Positions 15,851 through 24,366 of a stretch of DNA of 48,289 nucleotides are shown here, piece after piece. A program made the position numbers and the translations under genes. The notes beneath the pieces are model-generated. The model saw only the letters and a program-made list of their open reading frames with translations. It searched no databases and was not told the DNA's origin. How positions within the stretch are numbered: position 1 is the stretch's first letter; each line of letters begins with the position of its first letter. Origin of the DNA: an uncultured Campylobacter sp. GTDB taxonomy: Bacteria; Campylobacterota; Campylobacteria; Campylobacterales; Campylobacteraceae. The stretch spans positions 1 through 48,289 of the forward strand of contig NZ_CALIJA010000103.1 of assembly GCF_938017615.1 (NCBI RefSeq), given 5' to 3'.

Positions 15851-17287
15851 TTAACGAAAAGATATCGTAAATATCGCGCCTTCGTCGGAATTCGCAGCGC
15901 TTATGCTCCCTCCATTTTTTTCGATTATCATCTTGCTCATATATAGCCCTAGCCCGCTGCCCTGCTGCTTTGTAGTAAAGTGCGGCTCAAAAATTTTATC
16001 TAGCTGCGCTTCATCGATGCGGCTTGCGTTATTTTCGATCGTGATTACCCGCTCGCCCTGTTTTAAAAACGAGCGAATTTTAATCTCGCGCCGTTTAAGC
16101 GGTACGTCCAAAAACGCCTCCTTTGCGTTATTTATGATATTTATGATCACCTGGATTAGCTCGTTTACGTTGCCGTAAAGGGTGAAATTTTCCTCTATCC
16201 GCACGCTTATATCGATGACGTGTTTTTTAAGCGAGGCGTTTAAAATTTTACGCGCCTGCTCGATCGCTTCGCCGGCGCTGAATTCCCTCTTCGGCATGTT
16301 CGGGTTGAAGAAATTTTTAAAATCCTCGATCGTATCGCTCATAAATTTCACCTGCTCGCCCGCGTCTTTTATACCGCCTTCGAGCCTCTCTTTTGAGAGC
16401 TTGCCTCGCTCGTTGTAAAGCTCTAAATTTATAAGCGTGGAGCTGATCTGCGATAGCGGCTGGCGCCACTGGTGCGAGATATTGCCGATCATCTCGCCCA
16501 TTAGCGCGAGGCGGCTTTGATTTATCAGTAAAAGCTGAGTCTGCATCTTTAAGGTCTCGTTTTTTTTGTGAATTTTATAGATACAAAATATGCAGATCAA
16601 AAACACTGCAAGCAAGCTTAGGCCGCTAACGACAAACTCTTTGGTGTGATAGAGCAGAATGCTTTTTATCGGAATTTTAAAGCTTATCATCGCGATCGTA
16701 TCGCCTAGACCGCCTTTGAAATTCCCTACATCGCCGTAGAGCTCTTGCATCTTTTTAGGTGCTGCGTTGATGCTGTGGCACTCAGTGCACGAAGGCTGGG
16801 AGTTTGTTATCGGCAGGCTCAAAAGATACGAGGCGCCACCTTTATCATAGATGACTCTGGAGTATTCTTTATATTTGTTTTCTTTAAAGCCCTCTAAAAT
16901 TTCATTCTCAAACTCGCTTCCTTCGTGCTCGGGATTGAGCGGATCGGTAGCGACGAGCTTGTAGTCGTAGTTGATGTTTTCTTTAGCGAGCTGAATTTTA
17001 TAAATTTCGCGCGTTATGTAGGTCGAGGACATCAGCCTCGGATCGAAAAAATCCTCACTCAGAAGCTTTTTTTCTTTAAGTTCGTTTATTAGCGGGCGCT
17101 GCACGGTCGAGACGTAATCGCGCACCGCATTCATCGTATCTAGGATATAAAACGCCTCGCGCCTCGTGTCCTTTAGCGCGAGCTCGCGGTAGAAGTTAAA
17201 AACCAACGCCGTAATTACGATATATAGCAGCACGAAAACCGCTACGATAAATTTAAATTTATACTTCAAAGAGATACCCCACCGCAT
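15851..17287 (-). CDS. mccS: MccS, membrane histidine kinase with a c-type haem motif in its sensor domain
   Basis: A 478-residue sensor kinase. Membrane helices are at about 12-32 and 217-238. The periplasmic region between them resembles the DUF3365 (Tll0287-like) haem domain and contains CTECH (C167, C170, H171), a site for covalent haem. The kinase core has the H-box NISHQWRQPL (His272), an N-box in NELIQVIINIINNAKEA and the G-box GSGLGLYMSK. It probably senses redox state, sulfite or a related ligand, and signals to MccR. The start at 17287 overlaps mccR by 29 bases; a TTG at 17269 behind GGGG is an alternative start (MKYKFKF). A two-component pair at this position is known from W. succinogenes mcc. 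Confidence 0.93.
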   Translation of the reverse strand: MRWGISLKYKFKFIVAVFVLLYIVITALVFNFYRELALKDTRREAFYILDTMNAVRDYVSTVQRPLINELKEKKLLSEDFFDPRLMSSTYITREIYKIQLAKENINYDYKLVATDPLNPEHEGSEFENEILEGFKENKYKEYSRVIYDKGGASYLLSLPITNSQPSCTECHSINAAPKKMQELYGDVGNFKGGLGDTIAMISFKIPIKSILLYHTKEFVVSGLSLLAVFLICIFCIYKIHKKNETLKMQTQLLLINQSRLALMGEMIGNISHQWRQPLSQISSTLINLELYNERGKLSKERLEGGIKDAGEQVKFMSDTIEDFKNFFNPNMPKREFSAGEAIEQARKILNASLKKHVIDISVRIEENFTLYGNVNELIQVIINIINNAKEAFLDVPLKRREIKIRSFLKQGERVITIENNASRIDEAQLDKIFEPHFTTKQQGSGLGLYMSKMIIEKNGGSISAANSDEGAIFTISFR

Positions 17288-17948
17288 ATAAATTTTTGAT
17301 CACGTCCTTGCCGATCTTGCGGCGTAGCTCTTTGACGATCGCCTTGATCGCCTCCTTGCTGGGCTGCTCGAACTCCCACATATAGTCGAATAGCTGCTCG
17401 TAGGTTATAGTTTGATTTTTGCGCGCTAAGAAGTACTCCAAAAGCTTGCTCTCGCTTTTGGAAAGATGACAGGCGCTGTCTTTGACGTAGATGATCTTTT
17501 TGGCAAAATCATACTTCAGCTCACTGCTTATGCTAAATATCGGCGCGTGATTTATCAGCTCCGCTGCGACGTCTTGCAGTGCCTTTATAAAGGCATTTTT
17601 GTCGTACGGCTTAGGCAGATATCTAGTGATCTTAAGCTCCACCGCCCGCCACAGATACTCCTGCTCGGTGTGGCTCGAAAGTATCACGATCGGCACTGAG
17701 ATACCAGCAGCACGGATCTTTTTAACGACCTCTAGCCCGTCCATATGCGGCACGCCGATATCAAAAACCAGCGCGTCGTACGAACCGCTCATCGCTTCAT
17801 CGAGCGCCTCCAGCCCGTCCTTAACCCCCACTACTTCGCCGAAAAACAGCTGTAGCGATTCGGTTATATTTTTTAAAATCCCAGGCTCGTCCTCTAGGCA
17901 AAGAACCCTTTTATTGGACAAAACGTCCAATAATTCGTAATCTTGCAT
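17259..17948 (-). CDS. mccR: MccR, OmpR-family response regulator
   Basis: A 229-residue response regulator. The receiver domain (about 13-130) has acidic residues at LEDE, the phosphorylated Asp63 (VFDIG) and the conserved Lys in LPKPYD. The C-terminal winged helix (about 140-229) has the OmpR/PhoB features KSESKLLEYFLARKNQTI and VKELRRKIG. It overlaps mccS and precedes it, so the pair is co-transcribed, apparently from the promoter near 18015, and continues towards mccA. Its likely target is the mccA promoter, where a direct repeat is present. Confidence 0.93.
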   Translation of the reverse strand: MQDYELLDVLSNKRVLCLEDEPGILKNITESLQLFFGEVVGVKDGLEALDEAMSGSYDALVFDIGVPHMDGLEVVKKIRAAGISVPIVILSSHTEQEYLWRAVELKITRYLPKPYDKNAFIKALQDVAAELINHAPIFSISSELKYDFAKKIIYVKDSACHLSKSESKLLEYFLARKNQTITYEQLFDYMWEFEQPSKEAIKAIVKELRRKIGKDVIKNLYAVGYLFEV

Positions 17949-18014
17949 ACTCTATCCGCCTCCAAGCTTAGCACATTTCATTCTTAATCGTCTCTTAAAA
18001 TATAACTCGCTTAA

Positions 18015-18020
18015 ATTATA
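18015..18020 (-). promoter_or_regulatory. Candidate -10 box for mccR-mccS
   Basis: TATAAT on the minus strand within TTTATATAATTT, about 65 bases upstream of the mccR start. No -35 element is evident, as usual for Campylobacterota vegetative promoters. Confidence 0.5.
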
Positions 18021-18173
18021 TAAATTTAGCATTAAACTAACGTTAAAAAATATACCAAAGCGGTTTGCACGCAAATTTAAACTGAAAACTACCTATGTGC
18101 GAGCTTTGCGCCTGCATAAGTCGGCTTAAAAGATCACAAGAACATAAAAGGCGGGGCGATAAGCTTGATATTA

Positions 18174-18216
18174 AATTTTACCGCCTCGCAGGCGGCATAT
18201 GAAAGGCGGTAAAATT
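18174..18216. terminator. Nested inverted repeats between mccR and the Met/His-rich membrane gene
   Basis: Long arms AATTTTACCGCCT (18174-18186) and AGGCGGTAAAATT (18204-18216) pair perfectly over 13 bases. A second, shorter hairpin, CCGCCT-CGC-AGGCGG (18181-18195), uses the same left arm and would compete with it. It lies in the 388-base gap downstream of the gene ending at 18337, so it may end that transcript, but there is no strong U tract. The rest of 17949-18336 holds only the mccR promoter region. Confidence 0.55.
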
Positions 18217-18336
18217 CTATTTTAGAGGGGCTTACATATGCATTTTGTAGACGAAAGGCAATTAAAACATAAAATCTCAGCTCCGCAGCTCGGCGGAATA
18301 GAATTTAAAATTTAGCCCAAGCCGGGCATACTAAAG

Positions 18337-18873
18337 TTAATGTGAATGCTCCATCTTTGAGTGATCCATGCCGCCATGATCCATGTTCTCCATCGAGCCA
18401 TGATTCATCATAGAATGATCCATGCCGCTCACACCTGGATCGGTCATTCCAAAAATCATCGCGACGTGTCCTAGCACCAAAAATACAATCAGCGCCAAGA
18501 AATGAAATTTAAGCCTAGCTCTAAATTCCGCTCCTTTTGCGATAACTCCGAGCTCCAAAAGTAGCAGCACCAGCGCAGGCAGCGCCGCCGCTACGTATGC
18601 CGCCAAAGCTAAGGCGTCCGCAGCACCACGCAAATGAATGACGGGCAAAATTTTAACCGCTACGTAAATGATTAATATCGTAAAATAAGCGCCGAGAATG
18701 ATGCTAAGGCATTTATTGATTTTTAGTGCCAAAGAGCCCTCCTTCGCGCGGTACAAGCTAAAAAATTCGCTCGCTACTATCGCTTCTGCTAAGCCCATCG
18801 GCACCGCCATAAATAAAATCAAATTCCACGGCTGATTTGCCATCAAAAGTTCCATGTAATTCGTCATTGCCAT
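18337..18873 (-). CDS. Membrane protein with a Met/His-rich metal-binding tail
   Basis: A 178-residue protein with about four membrane helices (about residues 17-37, 53-75, 84-108 and 121-143). The C-terminal tail of about 30 residues is almost entirely Met, His, Asp, Gly and Ser (it contains MDHSMMNHGSMENMDHGGMD). Such tails bind copper or silver in several copper-handling proteins. I do not know a characterised homologue; it may belong to a DUF-type permease family. It is separately transcribed but sits next to the copper-dependent mcc system, which suggests a role in copper uptake or storage. A TAGAAT -10 candidate lies at 18905-18910 on the minus strand. Confidence 0.8.
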   Translation of the reverse strand: MAMTNYMELLMANQPWNLILFMAVPMGLAEAIVASEFFSLYRAKEGSLALKINKCLSIILGAYFTILIIYVAVKILPVIHLRGAADALALAAYVAAALPALVLLLLELGVIAKGAEFRARLKFHFLALIVFLVLGHVAMIFGMTDPGVSGMDHSMMNHGSMENMDHGGMDHSKMEHSH

Positions 18874-19186
18874 GTTTTCTCCTTATTTTGGTTTAAAGGG
18901 CGCAATTCTAGCGGCTTTCGGTAAAAAATTTTAAAACAATAGATAAGATTAAGTGCACCTTTAATCTTATCTTTCCATAAAACGATTTGGGCTGCGTCTT
19001 AAAACTCGCTCACAAATATTAAATTTTAATCTCGCCTCGCACGCCGCCTCTTTGTATCTAACGTGAAATTTAGAAAATTTATATTTGCAAAAGCAGATGC
19101 TTTAAATTTATCCGAAACGCTTTAAATTCCGTAAAATTTCAGTTTTACAAAGATAGAATTACAAAATTTTTTTAAAAGGATTTAAA
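18874..19186. other. Intergenic region between divergent genes
   Basis: No gene seen. It contains the candidate -10 (TAGAAT, minus, 18905-18910) for the Met/His-rich membrane gene, several AAATTT words, and the ribosome binding site AAAAGGA for the lipoprotein gene that starts at 19187. Confidence 0.5.
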
Positions 19187-19405
19187 ATGAAAAACACCCT
19201 CTTATTCGCCTGCGCAGCGCTGTTTGTATGCGCTTGCTCCAATCCTGAGCATCCAAAGCCCGGCGTTTCGTATTGCAGCGAGCCTAAAATGGATGAAGCA
19301 TCGCATCAGATGATTCAAATTTGCGGCGAAAGCGAGGATCCGCAAATCGAAAATATGCAGTGCAACGAAAACGGACTTTGCTTCGGCACCGCAAAAATCA
19401 GGTAG
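19187..19405 (+). CDS. Small cysteine-rich lipoprotein, unknown function
   Basis: A 72-residue protein with a lipoprotein signal ending in the lipobox FVCAC (modified Cys near residue 17). The mature part of about 55 residues has five cysteines (SYCSEP, QICGES, MQCNENGLCFG), so two disulfides are likely. AAAAGGA is well placed before the ATG. I do not recognise a family. It stands alone on the plus strand, divergent from the Met/His-rich membrane gene, and is followed by gene-poor DNA. A periplasmic role is clear from the signal; anything more is unknown. Confidence 0.75.
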   Translation: MKNTLLFACAALFVCACSNPEHPKPGVSYCSEPKMDEASHQMIQICGESEDPQIENMQCNENGLCFGTAKIR

Positions 19406-20645
19406 CCGAAGCTCCGCAGGCGCTAGCGCTAAATTTAACTATTTTAGAACCGAGCCGAACGCCCGCAAGCGGTCTAAGCCGCACTTTAAAATTTAGCCCG
19501 CAATTTAAATTTAACTCCGCTTCACGCGCGCCGATGCATTTTATCTATACTTAATTTTTAACTGCGTCCGCCAATTGATCGAGCTGCTCTTGGCGCGATG
19601 AAATTTTAAAATTTCATCGCCAAACATGGCGTGGAATTAGGATTTAAAAGTAAGTGCGGGTCAAATTCATAAGTTTAAAATTTTAAAGCGACATGCAATT
19701 TAAAATTTCAGGTCTCTCACATGCTAGCGGTGCGAAATTTTACGCAAGCTCAAAATCCGCGCTAGAAGATTTCGTGCCGCTGCAAAATTTCTAGATCACA
19801 ACTCCGCTCGGTAGAATTTTTTGGCGGTGCAGATGGAGGCGCAAAATCTGTGCCACGCAACCTTGCACGGATCACACCCGCCCAAATTCCTATGCTGTGC
19901 GCCAAGGCTCATAGCCTAATCTCGCTACAAGATCGCTTATGAAATGCGCAGTATCCTTAGTCGCATAGCGTAGCCTTGCTCACTGCGTGGCCGAGGTCCG
20001 TAGCTATAGTGCGAAATGGCGTGGAATTCTTTGTTGCGCGGTCGAAGTTCTCAGCCCGCAAAAAGGCGCGGTATCCTCTACCGACGGTGCGAGTTTATAG
20101 TCTCTAACTCGCACCTTAAAATTCCGCTTCAAACTCATTACTTAAAATTTCGTCTCAAAAAATCACGTATGAGAAATTCCGCTTTATCTTTACGGCTTAA
20201 AATTTCGTACGGATTGCACCGAGCAAAATCTCGTCACTGCGCGACGTAATCTTAAAATTTCAGCGGTGAGCTCGCCGCATATTAAATTCTGCTTCATTAT
20301 TACGACTTAAATTCTATCACAAGCCCGCAGATTTAAAATTTTACTTCAAACGACGCCGTGAAATTTCTACCCTCCTAGATACATATCTCGCAGTGCCTGC
20401 GCCGCTCGCACTTAGCGGCGACGCTATATCCTTGCCGATAGCAACCCTCGCACAGGGCGCCTGCCACAGCCCATAGAAAATAAAGTGCGCCTCTTTCGTA
20501 ATCGTAGCCTCTAAAAAATTTAAGCGACCGCAAAATTTTAAAATTTAAAAGCAGCCTTCGATTAAGCCGATTTTTATAAATTTGGATTTGCTTTGCAATG
20601 CACAATCTGGCGAATAAGGCGCAACTCTAAGTTACGCAGCTAGCT
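19406..20645. other. 1.2-kb gene-poor region rich in RAATTY words
   Basis: No convincing coding sequence. Two open frames (20016-20249 plus; 20375-20605 minus) have unlikely protein compositions and no ribosome binding sites. AAATTT, AAATTC and GAATTT words recur throughout, often as AAAATTTCG or TTAAAATTT. Short phrases recur (for example atggcgtggaatt near 19627 and 20014). It may contain remains of decayed genes, but I cannot identify any. Confidence 0.5.
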
Positions 20646-21062
20646 TTACACCAGCTGCTTAAACATTTCGATCTGCTCCTTCGTAAGCTCGATCAAATCA
20701 TCGTTTGCGTATTTAAGCGATGTCTCCAGGCTTGCGATGAGCTCCTTACGAACGAAGCTCACGCTAAAAAGCGTCGCCCAAAATCGCGCTCCGCTGCCCG
20801 TGCTCGGATCTTCCAAGACCGCTCTAATCGCAGCTACCGCAGCAGCATCGTCCGCTGCACCTAGCACCTCGTCCACGAGTGGATATTCACCTGCGCCGTC
20901 GCCCTCGTTTAGCGAGCGCAAAAGCGGCTCAAGCGCCTCGTCGCAGGGATTATCACGCAAAAACTCCCGTACCGCACGAAACTCCGCCACGAGCTGATCC
21001 GAAAGCTGCGCAGGCATCGGCTGATGAAGTCTCAAAAAGTCTAATGCCGTTTGCTTGTCCAT
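20646..21062 (-). CDS. Small acidic soluble protein, unknown function
   Basis: A 138-residue, mostly helical, acidic protein. It has Ala-rich helices in the middle (DEVLGAADDAAAVAAIRAVL) and a C-terminal helix (NDDLIELTKEQIEMFKQLV). There are no membrane segments or signal peptide. AAAAGGA precedes the ATG at normal spacing. The size and helical pattern recall small HEAT-like or immunity-type proteins, but I see no specific family motif. It lies alone, on the same strand as haoCA but beyond the hao terminator. Confidence 0.6.
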   Translation of the reverse strand: MDKQTALDFLRLHQPMPAQLSDQLVAEFRAVREFLRDNPCDEALEPLLRSLNEGDGAGEYPLVDEVLGAADDAAAVAAIRAVLEDPSTGSGARFWATLFSVSFVRKELIASLETSLKYANDDLIELTKEQIEMFKQLV

Positions 21063-21269
21063 AAAATTCCTTTTAAATGATATGCGCGATTGTAGCTAAT
21101 TTTGGATTGCAAAGAGATAAATTTACTCTAATTTATCAGCTACTTCCGTCATAAATTCTCAATAATCTTAAATAATTAGATAGTGATTTTGTAGTGGCTT
21201 TTAGGGGCGATTTTCGATGGGCTTTGCGCGGATTACAAAATAAAATTCCAAAATTTTATCCAAACAAAA

Positions 21270-21294
21270 AAGCCCCTGCGAAGTGCAGGGGCTT
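21270..21294 (-). terminator. Intrinsic terminator of haoCA
   Basis: A perfect 10-base stem, AAGCCCCTGC/GCAGGGGCTT as read on the minus strand, with a five-base loop followed by TTTTTTG. It lies about 50 bases after the haoA stop. This is the clearest Rho-independent terminator in the window. The rest of 21063-21342 holds no gene. Confidence 0.9.
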
Positions 21295-21342
21295 ACAAGC
21301 TTGATCTGTTTAGTCCGGCAGAATTTAGCAGACTAAGAAGGA

Positions 21343-22743
21343 TTATTCCTCGATCTTGCCGGTTTTGATGCGGCGCTCGTAGATTTCGCGCATCTCTCTG
21401 ATGTCATTTTTGACCTCGAATACGCCGTGCCAATGCGAATAATCAGGTCCGCCCATTAGCGCGCCTTGACGCATTCTGCGACCCTCGTGGTGCCATGAAA
21501 CATAATAGATTCGCTGGAACGCATCCGCCCAAGGATCGTCTTTTAGAAGTTTCTTTTCCTTAAGCTCTTTTAGCATCTTAGTCGCTTCGTCGTTGTAAAC
21601 GTTATATAGAAGTACCTGCTTATCGCCCACCTCAAAGAAATTATTCGTGTGGGTGCTTGCGTGGCACTCTTTGCAGACTTGCTTCATCTCGGCACGCGCT
21701 GCCTCAGGACCGTTTAGGTTACCCGCCAAAGGATTACCAACGTTTAGTTTGCCGGTATTTAAAAACTCGCTTACCGCGGTCTCATTACCGCCGGTGCGTA
21801 GATTGCTCTTAGGCTGCCACAAATTCCACTTCAAGCGTTGAGATACGTTGTGAGTGGAGTTTAGATCGCCCACACCGCCGCTAATATGGCAGGTCGCGCA
21901 TGTAGGGGCGCGGTAGTCAGGAACCGCCCAAGTACCAGGAGCGCTATCGAATTTCCACTCGTTACCTTCAGCGTTAAATACGTGTCCGTGCATTGAGTTA
22001 TTGTAAATTTCGATATCCGGATGATCAGGTCCTAAGTGGCAAGATGCGCAAGCAGCAGGCTTACGAGCTTCGGCGATCGAAAATTTATGACCCGAGTGGC
22101 ACGATTTGCATCCGCCTACGCTACCGTCCGGATAAACCGTACCGATGCCGTAAACGGGCCAGGTCTCTTTGGTAGGCTTGTTATGCTCATCCATTTTAAC
22201 GACGCTACCGTGGCATTGAGAGCAGCCGGTAATATCAGGTGCATGTTTAAGATCAGGGATATCACGTCCTTCGTAGTGATACATTAGATCAACTATTCCT
22301 TTGTTGGCTTGCATTTGCATAGCGCCTCTTGCGTGACCGCTGTTTTCAAACTCTTTAACCTCGTTGCTGTGGCATTTGGCACAGGTTTTTGGGCTAACTA
22401 GCACCGAAATATGATTGTCTGTGTCTTTCGGATGCGGCTCTTTAGCTGCCATAGGGCTATCTGCTGGCTGCGAGTGGCAGTCGGTACAGCTAACGCCTAC
22501 GTGAGCGTGACGGCTCATCTTCCAATCCGCAACGACGCCCGGAGTTTTTTCGGCATGGCACTCGACGCAGCGTCTAGCTAGCGGCGTAAGCTGCCTATTT
22601 ACCTTTAAATTCTTCGTAAGACTAACGTTTACAGAATTGCTTACGTTCGCATCCGACGCGGACATATTCGCATGCTGCGCGGGCATTTCTGCGAATGCAA
22701 ACGATGCGATACAGGCTATTAAAATAGCGACTTTTTTTAGCAT
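21343..22743 (-). CDS. haoA: Octahaem cytochrome c of the epsilon-type Hao family
   Basis: A 466-residue exported multihaem cytochrome (signal peptide about 1-18). Eight CXXCH motifs start at C59, C86, C121, C174, C212, C232, C282 and C357. The region after the last haem, WHHEGRRMRQGALMGGPDY, is typical of the HAO family. Nitrifier HAO oxidises hydroxylamine and has a Tyr crosslink to its active haem. The Campylobacterota epsilon-Hao is described as lacking that crosslink and working reductively on nitrite and hydroxylamine. There is no C-terminal membrane anchor. haoC, its NrfH-type electron donor, is 10 bases upstream, as in other Campylobacter species. The reductive role is from family knowledge. 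Confidence 0.94.
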   Translation of the reverse strand: MLKKVAILIACIASFAFAEMPAQHANMSASDANVSNSVNVSLTKNLKVNRQLTPLARRCVECHAEKTPGVVADWKMSRHAHVGVSCTDCHSQPADSPMAAKEPHPKDTDNHISVLVSPKTCAKCHSNEVKEFENSGHARGAMQMQANKGIVDLMYHYEGRDIPDLKHAPDITGCSQCHGSVVKMDEHNKPTKETWPVYGIGTVYPDGSVGGCKSCHSGHKFSIAEARKPAACASCHLGPDHPDIEIYNNSMHGHVFNAEGNEWKFDSAPGTWAVPDYRAPTCATCHISGGVGDLNSTHNVSQRLKWNLWQPKSNLRTGGNETAVSEFLNTGKLNVGNPLAGNLNGPEAARAEMKQVCKECHASTHTNNFFEVGDKQVLLYNVYNDEATKMLKELKEKKLLKDDPWADAFQRIYYVSWHHEGRRMRQGALMGGPDYSHWHGVFEVKNDIREMREIYERRIKTGKIEE

Positions 22744-22753
22744 TGCTTCTCCT

Positions 22754-23311
22754 TTACTTGGTTTTGTTATTTTCTCGGTTGTATTTATCCCAATATTTGG
22801 TAATCTCTATACCCATATTTTTGTGGCCGACGTTTTCGTGGCACTGCACGCAGGTTTTGCCGGTAGTGCCCGCGAAATAATCCCTATGCGCGAGCCAGGC
22901 TTTATCTACTTGGTTATTCTGCTCTTTTAAATTTCGATGGCAGCTTAGACAGCCGCTTTCATAAACGAAATGATTTCGCTCCTTGCGTTTTTCTTGCCAG
23001 TCGATCTTATCGGCATCGGTAAAGACAGTTTTGTAGACATCATTTGCGGAGGTTAGAGCTTTAGTCCAAAGATACATAAAGGTATTTTCATGAGAAACGT
23101 GACAGGCGACGCAATCGGCCTTGAAGCATTGCGGGTTATTGCCGCCGTGAACATCGTTGTGAAATGCGTTTGCCATCGGCTGCATCGTATGACAGGATAC
23201 GCAGAATTTATCGGTGCCCGTAAGGTGAACCATCTCCGCAATCCCAAGAGAAAGTATCATTCCTATAAGCACACAAGCGCCCACGAGCAGCACAAGAGTT
23301 TTCTTTTTCAT
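22754..23311 (-). CDS. haoC: HaoC, NapC/NrfH-family tetrahaem quinol dehydrogenase
   Basis: A 185-residue membrane-anchored cytochrome with one N-terminal helix (about residues 5-25) and four CXXCH motifs: CVSCH, CVACH, CLSCH and CVQCH. Family features include CHTMQPMANAFHNDVH at the first haem and ESGCLSCHRNL at the third. NrfH/NapC proteins oxidise menaquinol and pass electrons to a periplasmic cytochrome, here HaoA, encoded 10 bases downstream. The gene is transcribed away from the fumarase genes; the shared 199-base gap contains a TATAAT for each direction. The partnership is inferred from operon structure and is conserved in the genus. Confidence 0.93.
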   Translation of the reverse strand: MKKKTLVLLVGACVLIGMILSLGIAEMVHLTGTDKFCVSCHTMQPMANAFHNDVHGGNNPQCFKADCVACHVSHENTFMYLWTKALTSANDVYKTVFTDADKIDWQEKRKERNHFVYESGCLSCHRNLKEQNNQVDKAWLAHRDYFAGTTGKTCVQCHENVGHKNMGIEITKYWDKYNRENNKTK

Positions 23312-23379
23312 AGGTTTCCTTGATTTTAAAATTTCTTCGCAAAATTTTTAGTATTTGATAATTCGAAAAGTGGTATTTT

Positions 23380-23385
23380 ATTATA
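23380..23385 (-). promoter_or_regulatory. Candidate -10 box for haoCA
   Basis: TATAAT on the minus strand within TTTTTATAATAAAA, about 70 bases before the haoC start. The upstream side is T-rich, as expected for Campylobacterota promoters. Confidence 0.55.
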
Positions 23386-23448
23386 AAAAGATTAAAAACC
23401 GCTTATTTTCTAGCCTTTTGTTAAAATTTATTAAATGAAGATAAAATT

Positions 23449-23470
23449 TTAAACTAAATTTTTAGTTTAA
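23449..23470. promoter_or_regulatory. 22-bp inverted repeat in the haoC/fumarase intergenic region
   Basis: Arms TTAAACTAAA and TTTAGTTTAA are perfectly complementary around a two-base centre. It lies just upstream of the fumarase -10 box and about 65 bases from the haoC -10. It could be an operator shared by the divergent genes. The sequence does not match FNR or Fur consensus sites, and AT-rich composition makes such symmetry easier to get by chance. Confidence 0.5.
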
Positions 23471-23475
23471 CGGAA

Positions 23476-23481
23476 TATAAT
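23476..23481 (+). promoter_or_regulatory. Candidate -10 box for the fumarase genes
   Basis: TATAAT within ggaatataatcc, 29 bases before the ATG at 23511. GAGGAGAG follows as the ribosome binding site. Confidence 0.6.
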
Positions 23482-23510
23482 CCATTAAAATTTCAATATG
23501 AGGAGAGATC

Positions 23511-24356
23511 ATGAAAACGATCCAAGCGGATGAAATTACCAAAGTAGTCAGCGAGCTTTGCAAAAAAGCCTGTTATCACGTCACGCCAGATATGCGCGCG
23601 GCATTTGAGAAAGCACGCGAGAATGAGACTTCGCCTATCGGCAAGGATATCTTAGGCAAGCTCTTACAAAATGCCGATTTGGCGGCGAAAGAGGTCGCGC
23701 CGATCTGCCAAGATACCGGTATGACGGTGGTTTTTGTCGAACTCGGTCAGGATGTGCATATCGAGGGCGGATATTTGGAGGATGCTATCAACGCAGGCGT
23801 TGCAGACGGATACGTAGGCGGCTATCTGCGCAAATCCGTGGTCGCAGAGCCACTTTTTGAGCGCAAAAACACCACAAACAATACTCCCGCAGTCATCAAT
23901 ACCCGTATCGTCCCCGGCGACAAGCTTAAGATCAAAGTGGCCCCAAAAGGCTTTGGCAGCGAAAACAAATCCGTACTAAAAATGCTCGTTCCCGCAGACG
24001 GCATCGAGGGGGTAAAAAAGGTATTTTTAGAGGCGGTTAAATACGCAGGCCCTAACGCTTGCCCTCCTATGGTCGTAGGCGTCGGTATCGGCGGCACGAT
24101 GGATAAGGCGGCGCTTTTAGCCAAGCAAGCCGCGGTTCGCTCGATCGACAGCAGAAATCCCGACGAGCGCTACGCCAAACTAGAGGATGAACTACTGGAG
24201 ATGGCGCGCGCTACGGGCGTCGGTCCGCAAGGTTTGGGCGGCATAAACACCGCTGTTAAGGTAAATGTAGAGTGGTATCCGACCCACATAGCGGGGCTTC
24301 CGGTCGCCGTTAATATCAACTGCCACGCGGCTCGCCATGCCGACGCTGAACTATAA
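23511..24356 (+). CDS. fumA: Class I fumarate hydratase, alpha subunit (TtdA-type)
   Basis: A 281-residue subunit of the oxygen-sensitive [4Fe-4S] fumarase, which interconverts fumarate and malate. Family motifs are APICQDTGM (near 60), the segment AGPNACPPMVVGVGIGG, and LGGINTAVKVNVEWYPTH with the C-terminal NCHAARH. Cluster-ligand cysteines are candidates in CQDTG, NACPP and NINCHAARH. It pairs with the beta subunit starting 10 bases downstream. L(+)-tartrate dehydratase has the same architecture, but fumarase is the usual role in Campylobacterota. In a fumarate-respiring organism this enzyme supplies fumarate from malate. The gene name is generic for the two-subunit form. Confidence 0.9.
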   Translation: MKTIQADEITKVVSELCKKACYHVTPDMRAAFEKARENETSPIGKDILGKLLQNADLAAKEVAPICQDTGMTVVFVELGQDVHIEGGYLEDAINAGVADGYVGGYLRKSVVAEPLFERKNTTNNTPAVINTRIVPGDKLKIKVAPKGFGSENKSVLKMLVPADGIEGVKKVFLEAVKYAGPNACPPMVVGVGIGGTMDKAALLAKQAAVRSIDSRNPDERYAKLEDELLEMARATGVGPQGLGGINTAVKVNVEWYPTHIAGLPVAVNINCHAARHADAEL

Positions 24357-24366
24357 GGAGGAAATC

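Noticed and set aside
20375..20605. 76-residue protein with several Cys on the minus strand
   Set aside because: No ribosome binding site, random-looking composition, and it lies in word-rich decayed DNA.
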